This document shows, one piece after another, positions 43,301 through 55,300 of a stretch of DNA of 64,000 bases; the stretch's first letter is position 1, and every line of letters starts with the position of its first letter. This DNA comes from Siderastrea radians. Lineage: Eukaryota; Cnidaria; Anthozoa; Scleractinia; Rhizangiidae. Location of the stretch: NCBI GenBank assembly GCA_964017195.1, contig OZ024887.1, forward strand, positions 9,602,160 to 9,666,159, given 5' to 3'. The notes under the pieces are model-generated. The model had not been told where the DNA came from, ran no database searches, and saw only the letters and a list, made by a program, of their open reading frames with translations. The position numbers and the translations under genes were made by a program.

Positions 43301-46300
43301 TTTTAGGCACGATCAAAGGATGTTTGATTTCAAACGGAGAGGTTGAACTCTTTAGGCATCCACCAACTCTTAGTAGGCCATCTTTATCGAGGAATGGGTC
43401 GAGTTTGTGAAGATTACTGGTCAGCTTGACAGTGTTGTTTCTTTTTCGTGCCTTCTGGCGATCTTCAAATTGGTCTTCGTTACCGTCAAGCTTATTGAGG
43501 ATCTTCATTTCTGATTCAAAGTGGTGATGTTGAAGAGATTTCAGGATAATGTTCTCGGCTTGGGAGAGCTCTGATACCAAGGGGGGTCCTTCGTTTGGAC
43601 GCCAGTTCATTTGCTTGTTCGGTCTTAGTCTCTCAATTGCTCTCTGTAGGCGAACAATACATCTTTTGAGGCGACTAAGTGAGGAGAAGTGGTTGAAGCG
43701 ATCGGGCTCCAATAATCCAGGTGAGACTTGTCTGACTTTGACTTTATCGATCTTTGTTGCTAGTGCGGATGCCTGATCCTTTCTTACTTCATTATCGGAA
43801 GGTAGCAACGTGTACACAGGCTGTGGTTGTAGGGGAAGTGGGTCTTGTTGCCATAGGAACTGTGGTCCGTTAAACCAGCGTATGCTTTTCAGTAGTTCCT
43901 TTGCGGTTAGGCCACGCGAGGCTTCGTCGGCAGGATTTTCCTTTCCTGGCACGTGAAACCAGTTTTCTGGAGAACTGCGGTCTCGGATATGTTGTACGCG
44001 GTTACCAACGTACACGTGGAAGCGCCGTGTGTCGTTATTGATGTATCCAATTACAATCTCGGAGTCAGTGTAATAATAACAATGGATGGTTTCAATGTCA
44101 AGTTCACTCTTGAGCATTGTAGCTACATTGACAGAGATGACGGCGGCTGTTAACTCAAGGCGAGGTATTGAAATTGGTTTAAGCGGAGCGACTCTGGATT
44201 TGGCCAAGAGGAAGCTAACATGAACTTCGCCTCTGTGATTGACCATACGAAGATATGAGATTTGACCGATGCCGTTGTCGCTTGCGTCTGAGAAGCTGTG
44301 GATTTCAGTGCGCACTGGTTCACCGAAATTCTTGGGCTTAAGACAGCGAGGAAACATGAGTTGCTCCAGAAGTGGCAGTTCTGTTCGCCATTTTTCCCAT
44401 TGTGGGAGGATATCGTCAGGTACAGGGTCATCCCAATTGACGTTTTGGCGACAGAGTGCTTGTAGTATTTGTTTGCCTCTTAATATGACGGGCGATACTG
44501 CTCCAAGTGGGTCGTAAACTGAGCTGATAGTAGACAGAATCCCACGGCGAGTTGTGGGCTTGTCTCTTAGTTCGATACGAAAACCAAATGTGTCTGACTC
44601 GATACACCAGTAAGTGCCAAGGGATCTTTGAACAGGCATGGTGTCTCGTCGAAGATCTAGATCCTTAAGATCCTTTGCGCGGTCATTGACTGGTAGAGCC
44701 TCTAAGACGTCTTTGCAGTTACTTGCGAACTTATGAAGTCGTAGGTTGTCGCTTGCGCACATTGCTTGCGAGCATTTGATTAACTGAAGGGCTTGCTCTA
44801 CTGTGGAGACGGACTTTAAACCATCGTCTACGTAGAAATCTCTGAGTAGGAAGTCTGACGCGTTGTCTCCGAATTCTTGTCTATGAGTTTCTGCTGTCTG
44901 TTGTAGGCAGAAGTTCGCTACTCCGGGTGATGATGCTACGCCAAAGAGGTGTACGTTCATTCGATATTCAACGATTGGACTTGTAAGGTCGTTGTTTGCA
45001 AACCACAGGAAACGTAGATAGTCCCTGTTGTCGGGGTTGACGTAGAAGCTGTGAAACATTTGCTCAATATCACAGGTGAGAGCAACTTCTTCCTTTCGAA
45101 AACGGGTCAATACGCCGATCAAGGAGTTGAGCTGATCTGGCCCTTGAAGCAGGTACTTGTTTAGTGATTCGTTCTCGTAGACGGCGCTGCAGTCGAACAC
45201 GACGCGGATCTGATCTGGTTTTCGTGGATGATAAACATGGAAGTGGGGAAGATACCAAGCCTTGCCCTTTGTTGTTTGCAGCTGGTCTACAGGAACTTGA
45301 CTGGCATGGCCATTATCAAGGGTCTTTTTCATAAAGGCTAGGTAGTCGTCTTTAAGCTTGTTGTCGTTTAGAAGTCTCCTTTTAAGAGATAGAAGCCTTC
45401 TCAAGCAGTGTCCCTTGTTGTCGGGTAGAACGACGTCATCGGTTTTAAAAGGCAATGGCGCTTCCCAATTTCCCTCTGCATTCTTGTGCAGGCCTCTTGT
45501 TAATATTTCTCGGAAGCGTCTGTCCTCTATCGACTCTGCTTGTTCTGTTCCGCGAATCTTGCGACTGTGGTGGATTTCGTTGTAGTCGAGCTCCACCATC
45601 TCGCGTACTTGTTTAGGACTCGTTAAATCTTTAGAAGACATCGAGTTCTTGATTATGAAGGGGGAAGCTTCAGACATTTCTTTGCGGTCTAGAAGCGTTT
45701 CTCTTTCTACTGTTACTCGGTTCACTGAAACTGTGTTAGATATCGGCTGCTTATCTTTGCAAATGCGTCCGATTATAGTCCAGCCAAATTTGTATTGCTC
45801 GGCCCAGGGCTCCTCCTCGTTTCCGGAGATAACGTTTATCGGTTGGAAGGCAGCTGGAACATTTCGACCGATGAGCAATCCAATATCGACGTCGGGACGG
45901 TGAGGAATTTTGTCTGCGATGTGGGACAAGTGTTTCCACTGGCTGGCTACATCGGGTGTGGCAATGTCCTCGTGTGAAGCTGGAATGTACTCTCTCGAGT
46001 AAGCGAACGGCACTTTAATGGGTGCATGTGCTTTTTCTACGTCTTGAATGTAAATCCCAGTTACTTTTCTTGTTCTGATGGTATTTGAACCAACGATCGT
46101 ATTGACCTGTAGATCGACCTCTGGGGCATCAACTTCCAGGTTGTTTAGTAGGGCGTCGGAAATGAATACGTCAGTAGACTGGTCGTCCAACACTGCGTAG
46201 GTGGTTAATTTTTTAGCTGGATTTGACCGATGCGATGCGGTGACCAGCACGATTCTGGCACACGACCTACCGGTTTCCTCCTCCCGGCAGACTTGCGTGC

Positions 46301-49300
46301 AAGCTGTAGAGGTTTGATTGGGTTCGGAGGTACTTAGCTCGGCTTTGCTCTCGGGCATTGGCGCGATATGTAGAGCTGTTAAGTGTCTCTTGTGACAGAT
46401 GTTGCAGTCTGGAGGAGCTTGATCGCAGTTTTCGGCGCTGTGTTTCCCGGCGCTCATACATTTAAAACAAAGTTTGTTTTTCTTAAAAAAGTCTTTCCTA
46501 TCGGCGAAAGGAAGTTCTCGAAACTTGTTGCACTCGTTAAGCATGTGAGTCTTTGTTTGGTGAAAAAGACAGAATTTATTTGCTGTCGGTGGGCTTGAAA
46601 CACTAGATTTATGTTCTGGCTTTATTGGTGCGGGGTGTGAAGGCTCGCTTTCGCCGCGTGTTTTGGACGCCATGGTGATAGAGAAAGGCATTTTCCTACG
46701 AAGCGGAGGATCAGGTGGTGGAAGTTTACTACGTGTACTTTGTGCAGAGACTTTTGGCGAGTTCTGGTAAATCTGCGGGATGTTCATGCGATCCGCGTGA
46801 AAGGTTACCTCTGCCACGAATTCGGCGAAAGTTGGAAATGCCTCGCTCCCCCTTTCTTGTTGTAACGTTTGGACCTTTGTAGACCATTTTGTTAAGAACC
46901 AGTTGAGGAGTTTATCAACTAAAGTTTGCAACTTAGAAGGAAATTCAAAGATCTTTAGACTGTGTAGCTGAGTCTTCGCAACTTCGACTTGTTGTAGGAA
47001 GTCACTATATTCTCTAAAGGCTTGCGCGTCATTGTTCGCAATTTTCGGCCAGTTAGCTAGTTTGTTCTCAAAGTCGGTAGCTATGATCGCGGGACGACCG
47101 AAGCACGATTTGAGTTTCTTTCTTGCCTCATTGTAGGCAATCTCTGGGCTCACAGCGACCATGTACTGTAGTTGCTCGACGACTTTCTTCGCCTTTCCGC
47201 CCAGGTGCTGGTACAGGAGGTAGAGTTTCTGTTGAGAGCTGATTGGTGCGGAATCAATCAGAGCATTGAAAGCGGTTTCCCAAATAAAAAATGTTGTGTC
47301 GGTCTCGTCGCCTGTAAAGACGTCTGGCTGGGCTTGCGGTAGTCGTTGAAGCTGGGTGACCTTAGCTAGGGCCTCGGCGATTTGAGAGACGTTATCTGTA
47401 CTCGGATGAGCAGAGTTCAAGTTTCGGGTGAAAGGACTTGGGGTTATCTCACGGTATTGGGTGGCTGGAGAACTGTTAGGAGTGAAGCTTGTTGCATCTC
47501 TGCTTAATTGATGGGTTTTCGGATATGCGGGTTTCAAGCTGCTGATAGTGTACGCTGGATGTTGATAGGTTACGCTTGTGTTCACGTTTCCTAAGGGAAG
47601 TGATTGGAGTGGGGTGCTTGTGCCTGCGAGTGATGCTGACACAATAGTCTGGCTTTTCGTGATGTGTTGTGTGGAGGCGTGACAAGTACTTGAAGTGCCC
47701 ACATTAACGAAAGCAGCGGGAGGCTGAGAAGCTGTTGCATAATTTTCGTGATCACGAGGATTCCCTGGGTTGTTTATTTCAGGGTAGAGGTTAGCCTGGT
47801 GTCCCGTGCCCAAATCGAGAATGGATTGATTTCCTGAGGCGGTTGTATGAAGGAGATCAGCTGTGGTAGCCGCTGGTTGTTGATTTGCGCTCACTTGACG
47901 ATTTACCGGGTTTATTATACCAGTGGGAGAGTACAAGGCTGGGAAAATTGGATCTTGTGCGTCAACACAGGATGTGTTTATAACCGGCGGTGACAAGTTT
48001 GTTGCGGTTAGGTGAGTGGGATCGTCTATTTTGGGGTTCATAAACCGTTCGAACATCTGTTCGGGCGTTTCTTTCGGCAATTTTATTTCGTGGCATTCGA
48101 GCGGACGTTCTTCAGATTTCAACGCCTCTTCGTAAACGGCCTCTTCTGCTAAGGTTTCGCTTAACTCTTGTTGGAGTTTTAGTTTGTTCAAAATTTTTTG
48201 CTGCTCTTCGATCTCGTCGCTGAATTTTAATTTCTGTTCGAGCGCGGCACGTCTTGCTTTTACGTCTATCAAAGTTTCTTTTGACGAACGCCGCGATGAA
48301 GCGGACGCAATTGACATTTTTGACTTGTGAGACTTGCGTGACGAGCCTGATCGAACGGACATGGTTTCACCTTTCTCTTCATCTAGTGTCAACACCTTGT
48401 TAAGCGTGGCGCCTTGAACTCCTTGCATTGAATCGTTCATGTTTGAAAGTAGCTCGCTTGCAAGTTCTGCTTGTGGAGTGTGCTTTACTAATTCCAACCA
48501 ACTGTTCAATTCGAGTTCTGTTTTTTCGGCGAGCAAAACTAGATCTTTGACTTTTCTATTTATTTGATCTAGATCTTTTGTACTGGCCAGGAATGCGTGG
48601 AATGCGGTGACGCTAGTGTGAAAAATCTTGAATGCGGCCCTTGCCGATTTTTCTTTGACCGCGGAACGGAACTCAAAACCCTTTTCGGTCATAGTCCGAA
48701 AACGTGTTTCCGATTCTTCGCCCTTTTCTGGAATTTCTGAGACTTTTGCTTGATTCTCGGCGATATTGATAGTGTTTAGCGGCCAAGTTTCACTGAAGCC
48801 AGTATCGCGAGTTTCGTCTGGTGGAGCGTCGGGTTTTGTATTTTGTTCGCTGTTTTGCGATTGGCTCATGATGTAGGACAAGGGGTTCAACAAAGTAATC
48901 AGACACAGACAATCTTTGTTTCTTCTACAACTCTGTTTCTACCAGTAACTAACTTAAATATAACCAACGTTGTTTTCCGACTCGTCTGCAAGTGTTTCTC
49001 CTGAGCTTCGTTGATGACGGATTTCAACTATTTAAATGTTCTTCGTCAAAGAGAATTCGTGTTTCTTCGAGAAGATTAATAGTGCATCATTGTTCCTTTT
49101 CCTGAGCACGTGCTCTCTGTTCTTCTTCGTTTTTTCTCTCCTTTGGCTTCTTTTTTTGGTGACGATTAACAAAAGGAACGGACTTACTTCATTGGTGTCC
49201 TCGGTTGACTGGTCAACTGTTTCCAGGGGGTGGACTTTTCTGTTGCTCGGTTGAGCGTGCTTGTCCTTGCGGTCTTGAACTGTACAGAAATTCGACTGTA

Positions 49301-52300
49301 GCGGCGTCAGCTCCGGTGGCGGAGAGATCCGTGAAACTAAAAAGACTAGTGACTCACAGGTTCCACAAGGCTCAGGTTTATTGTGTTAACTGTTACAGCG
49401 ATCCTGTATGGTAGGACGTGTTGGGGCGAACGCTCTAGTAGGTTCTGAGTTAAGCAGCAATAACTGGTGGTTCCCGTCGAATTTCTGTGAGCCTTATGGG
49501 GTCTTACATGTGTTTCGCGATATTTAAGCTAAGGTCACGTGGTAGCTAGCGGGAAATCATTGTGACGTAAATGCGGTAAAAAAGGGAAATACATAAAATT
49601 CTACGAAATGAAAACGAGGCACATGGGTGCCGTTACAGTCCATTTTAAATTCATATTAAGAGGTGGCTCTATTAAGTTGGTAAATAGGGAACTTAAACAA
49701 AGACGTTTTTGAGCCATGGACGCCAACCGGAAGTTGAATGTTTCTTTGTTGGATTGTTTCTGCTCCTCACCAAAGGTTGGAAAACTCTTTTTCAGTATCA
49801 GGCAGCTTGTCGTTATGGATGTGTTGGCATCAGAATAAGTTGAAAGAAAAACGTTAAACTTCCAGTTGTCATCCATCGCTGAAGAACGTCTGTGCTTAAG
49901 TTCTCTCATATCAGGGAAGCTGTGTCAATCAATCAATCAATAAACTTTATTTACCCTCGAATTTACAGTGTAGCACTCAAGTTCTAATATCTTCGAGCCA
50001 ACTACATTAATAAATAATTATAATAAAAAGTTAATTCTATATAACAAACAAGATAACTAACTACCTAGACAACTAACTTGCAAATTATCATGATGTAGAA
50101 AGGTTTGCAGTTCCTGCCCTTTTAAGTAAATTATTGTTCCCCGTAGATATCAGTCGTTGAAAAGAAGTAAAATCAGAAATAGTGCGGTAATGGTCAGGAA
50201 GAGAATTCCAAGATGTTGCTGCCAAGTAACTAAAGGAATTGAGACCATAAGAAGTGGTCAATGGTTTGGGCAAACAGAGCATATTATGTCCTCTTAAAAA
50301 ATAGGTGCTAGAGCGTAAACGAAACATATCTTTTAAATATCTTGGATAATCAGAAAAATGAAGACATTGTGACATTCACTTTTACCAAGAAAACTGCATG
50401 TGGGCTTTGACTGTATTTTTGGCGGGTGAACAACAAGAAAACCCAAAAGTGAGTCGTACGTGATTTTATAACCAATGAGGCAAGGATGCGTGAAGAATAC
50501 GGGATGAAAAAAGCATTAACTGTTCATTCCAGTAACAAGTTAGTAATTTTTAAATTCAGGCAATTGCGGAAGTCACCTCAAGAGTTCTTCAGGGACCATT
50601 CAATCGCCAAGTTACCCCAAGCCATACCCTGCTGGACAGGAATGTACTTGGACTGTATCTGTTGATGGTTCTGTTGAGAACATCAGAATCTCATTTAGGT
50701 AAGGAAATATTAAACTGAGTGTGGTATTATACAAACTGTTCCTTAAACCATAAAAATGTGAAAATTCAGTTGTAAGCGCGAAGTTCATATCTGTTCAAAA
50801 AACTTCCTTTTGGTGGGCTTATTCCTGGGAAGACTTATTTTTGGGGTGGGGGGCTTATTATTGGAGGGAGTTTTGCACTTCAAAAATGGGTCAGCTTATA
50901 TTTGGAAGGCATTTTTCATCTGAAAATGCTGCACCAGAGGGAACATGGGTGCAAGCTGGTGGAGAAATTAAATTGTCTCGCAAATACTCTCTGTATGCTC
51001 AAAAGAAAAATAAATTTTCTTTCATCGTATTGCAGTCCTTATACTGAGCTAGTATAATTTATTTTACTAAAACAGTAAAAGGGCTACAATATGATGAAAA
51101 CAATGATTGTACAACCAAACTTTCAAGCAATGTAATTTGGAAGCCTGTGGTGGTAAATAAGTCCAATTGTTGTTGTACATACAGTATTCAGATTACGCGT
51201 GCTATTTACATCTAAGCAGAATAATACAGTAGTTTGTGTGGGGACTTACAATCACATTACATTATGCTGTAATCATTCTTGGGATGCCTGTGGGCTTATA
51301 TTTCGGGGGGGGGGTGGGGCGCTTATTATTTTTGAATGAAATATGAGGGTTTATATTCAGGAGGGCTTTTTTTTTGGGGGGGGGGGTGGTCTTTTTATCG
51401 GAATTTTATGATATGTTGTAAATGTTAGACCAGCACTCTTCAGTTGAAGATATTAGAGAAAAACCACATTAGAGCATGCAAAATTATAATTGTCCAGGCC
51501 ATTGCCGTAACAATGAACCCTGTTCATAAAAATGCATCTTTTTTTATTGGTTAGGCCTGGTTCAAACACCAGGCCATTTTAAGTTAGATGCACATTTTAA
51601 GCTAGACGCATGAATCAGTTAAGTTCAACAGATCTGTATTTGGGTGGGCCCTGCCATTCTATCCGACTGGGCCAGTCAAATAAAACGACAAAAGTTTAAC
51701 TTTGATTCAGACGTGAAACTTTGCATGTGCCATACCTAATGCATTAATTACATTCACTTGATATATTTCTGAATATAATAGCACCAGTGATTGGCTTAAA
51801 ACATTCTTGCATCGGATTAAAAAGAGAACAAGGACACGCAAATCGTAAATGCTGTCAACAAGAATCATTACTTTATAACGGATTGCATATTAAACGTCTT
51901 ATTGTTTTCGTTTGTTATTTTTTGTGGATGACTATTCCAAGAAAAACAGAATATAAGAAAAATGATAGATTTGACAAATTAACTCGCAAAGTAATCTCTA
52001 AATATTACTACTTTAATAAAAGAAAGATTATTTTTGTCCTGTTAATTGTTTTTCTGTGCTTTTTGAGACCTGGTATACAATGTAGTGCAATAAAAATATA
52101 ATTATTGATGGTTGTTTAACCACTGACTGTTCTGGAGAATTTTAAGTTCAAGTGATCATAATTAAGGTCAACATCTGAATTAACTGTTGAACTTAATTAT
52201 TTTGGTCACCCCAAATAGCAATTAGGTTTGGCACATGTAGTTTGACATTTGATACAGCCCTTTAGTACTTACCCCAGACATTTGTCTTTAGCTCAATGCC

Positions 52301-55300
52301 ATTCAATGCAATGCTTACCCCAGATACCCAGTGCTATCTTGATTAAAGCAACTGTATATTGAGCGTTACATTTACAAAATATGAGTGGAGATTCTTGCTC
52401 AGTTCTCATATTACCATGTGGTATACATGTATTTAATTTCAAGTGTTGCTGCTCCTAGTTGGTAGGCAATTTTTTTGTAGAACAAAATTTGCTTTGCAAA
52501 CAATGCAGGCAAAATTGCAGTAACCAAATAAAATAAATCCATTGTCAACTAAAATTGCCCACACACTTCAGTCTTAGTATAACCTTGCCTTAAGCTCCCT
52601 TCATTTAATACACCACACACAGAACAAGCCGTGAGACCACTGTTTCAAAGTGTTCTAAACATTTGTCAATTATTTTATGATGATATTCCGACTTGCCTTA
52701 TTAACTAGGGCTGAAAAATTGATGCTATGATTTCAAATTACAAAATGTTGCTCTAACATTAATTGTTGTCTCTTGAGATCAATGTTTTCCTCTCTGGCAT
52801 GGTATAATAATTATTATAAAGTACTTTTTTTGGCTCAAATGATTTTCTAGCAGAGTGCTTTTGAGGCCTGTTAATACATGTATCTGCAAGATGCTTGTAG
52901 TGTAAATCATATATTAACACATGCTGACAAGTATTAGATCACTTTATCCCCAAATTGTCAATAAACTGCCAATCACCCAAACAAATTCTGGAGTTTGAAA
53001 TGTAGCACACATCTTCTGCATATGTCTGGAGTTGTGTTTTTTTGGGGGGAGGGGGGGGTAATCTTGTATCCAGGTAACTCCCATGGGAGTGGGGCTTACA
53101 CTCAAGTAGGGATTAGTGGGATAGAGAGGACACAAATAGCTGGAAAAATAAAATTCCACATGTCTTGTTAAGTAAGGTTTATTGAGGAGCTTTTGTTGAA
53201 TTTAATGTGGAGATACATTTTGTTTCTTATTCAAAAGTGCCTTCAATCTGCAACCCAGAAATAATGCCGGTGATTGTGTGGATTATGTGGCAATATATCG
53301 TTTGCTGCTTAACAAAGATGCTGAAGCAGTGATGGAAGGAAAGTTCTGTGGGGATTCAATTCCCTCACCTATCAGTATAGGGCAGTCATCCATGACAGTG
53401 CAGTTCATTTCTGGTCCTGTCTCCACTTCCTATACTGGATTTTCACTTCATTATACAGCTAATTTTAAAGATAGTAAGTGAAAAAGATCTGATTTGATCT
53501 GAAGTCTTACCCAAACAGTCACAAGTCAGGACATGTGAAATACTAACTTGCGTTGTTTGCCAAACACACTTGATTGCAAGTCATGCCAGTTTGCATGTGC
53601 AAACTGCAAGTCCAAACAATTTAATATGAACATGACATTTTGAGCATGGTGTTAGTAGTAGGGGTGGATCTAGGGAATTGTTAAAATGTGGTTCCAAATG
53701 AAAAATAGCTCAGGTTTAGCAAGTCCACCTAAAGACTTCCTGGTAAACTTGGTCTATGCTCTTTTTCTTTCTTTTGATTCCTTTTAGTTTGAATGCATTT
53801 GATGATATGTCAAAAGGAAGGGGAAAGGGGACTCCAAACCCCCCTGGCCCTCCCCCCCCCCCCCCCCAGATTCACCAATGAGCATCTATACCAAGGAGAC
53901 AATGCTGAGACCATTGTGTGTCAAATTGCTATCATTGGTAACCAAGATATTGAAAAACTTCCAAACTAACTTGATCTTAGTCACTAGCTACTGCTGGACC
54001 CATAGCTCATGCTCAGTAGCCTGCAATCCCAATGTATCTTTCTAGGGAAGTACTCTGAAAATATTATTTTGATTCTTGTACTTTAGCTGCAAAAATTTCT
54101 CAAGCCACTGCAGGAATTGTTGCAGCGATCTTCTGTGCAGTGGTGTTCATTGGAGTGGGTATGCTGCGCTGCATTATGATGGGAGCATGCGGCAATACTT
54201 GCAATGCTCAGAATGCTGCAAATACCCGTGACAGGCAGGTTGTGGGTACCAGTGAGTCTTATGCATATCAAGCAGATTTTCCACCTTCATACAGCACAGG
54301 TTAGTCACGTGAGTTGACCTAAGTTGTTTACATGTATATTGCATCAGATTCCAAAGTCATTGTTTGCAAAGAGCATGGTTAACAGGGTCCGACACTATCT
54401 ACTGATACCACCATTCACTTTGGAAAGTAGATTTCAAATTTTGTGCTCCATGTCAAGCCATAACTTTCCAAAATGAATTGCAGTATCTTGCTAACTATGA
54501 TTAATAAAAGAATTTTTTCCTTTGTGATATTTCAGACTTCTTACTAAGGCTTACCCAATCCACTAATTTGGCAGACAATGAGAATGGTGGAATTGTCTAT
54601 TTTGAGAAAGACAGTAATTATCCACTAGGAGATGCAAGTCTGAAAAATTGCAGGCAACTGCCCCCAGATAGAATAAACAAATTCAAAAATGTCTGGAAGA
54701 CAGTTCAGACTTAAAAAAAAGCCATTTAAATTTTTAAGTCTTGCCCCTGCACCTCTAACATTTAAACAATGTTGAGACCAGCTTTCACTGGCTGGCATCA
54801 TCAGACTAAGATTACATACAAGGGAGCTGATGATGGTGATATAGCTTATACCGAAAATTATATAACTTAGTTTTCTTTATTTGTATCTATTGTCTGCATT
54901 TGTGACACGGTGCAATTGCTCGGGTTGTCTTTTATTCTTTAATTATGTACTCAAACTGTCAGCAGGTACTGGATTTTGTTATGGTTAAACTTGTGCTTAC
55001 TGTAAGTCTGTTTTCACTTATCTTTTGTGCCAGTCATGGATCACCCAGAAAGATTTCCAACACCAGAATCCAGCCCTCAAATATTGCTACAGAGAAATGG
55101 AACCGTGACAGAGGGATCTCTTACACCAAGCCAGGATCGGCTGGAAAGGACGTTTACTCTACAATCTAGTGACAGCGAAACCTCTGATGATGAAGACACA
55201 CCACCACCCCCATATCCTGGGAATGGTAGCAGTGAAGATTTAGTTGCTGTTGTCATTGCTTCTAATGATACTAATGAAAGAGACGGTTTATCAAACACTG

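Larger units (their letters stand above)
41629..49642 (-). mobile_element. BEL/Pao LTR retrotransposon, apparently complete
   Basis: Two 341-bp LTRs (41634-41974 and 49297-49637) bound an 8.0-kb element flanked by a 5-bp target duplication GTCCA (41629-41633 and 49638-49642). By eye the LTRs differ at two positions, so insertion is recent. A purine-rich tract (rc of 41975-41986, AGGGAAGCAG) precedes the downstream LTR. One long frame encodes gag-pol. It lies in intron 2 of the CUB gene, antisense to it. I could not identify a convincing tRNA primer-binding site next to the 5' LTR. Confidence 0.96.

Noticed and set aside
42739..47685. Several short open frames opposite to or out of phase with the BEL/Pao frame
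   Set aside because: Shadows of one long, clearly conserved coding frame.
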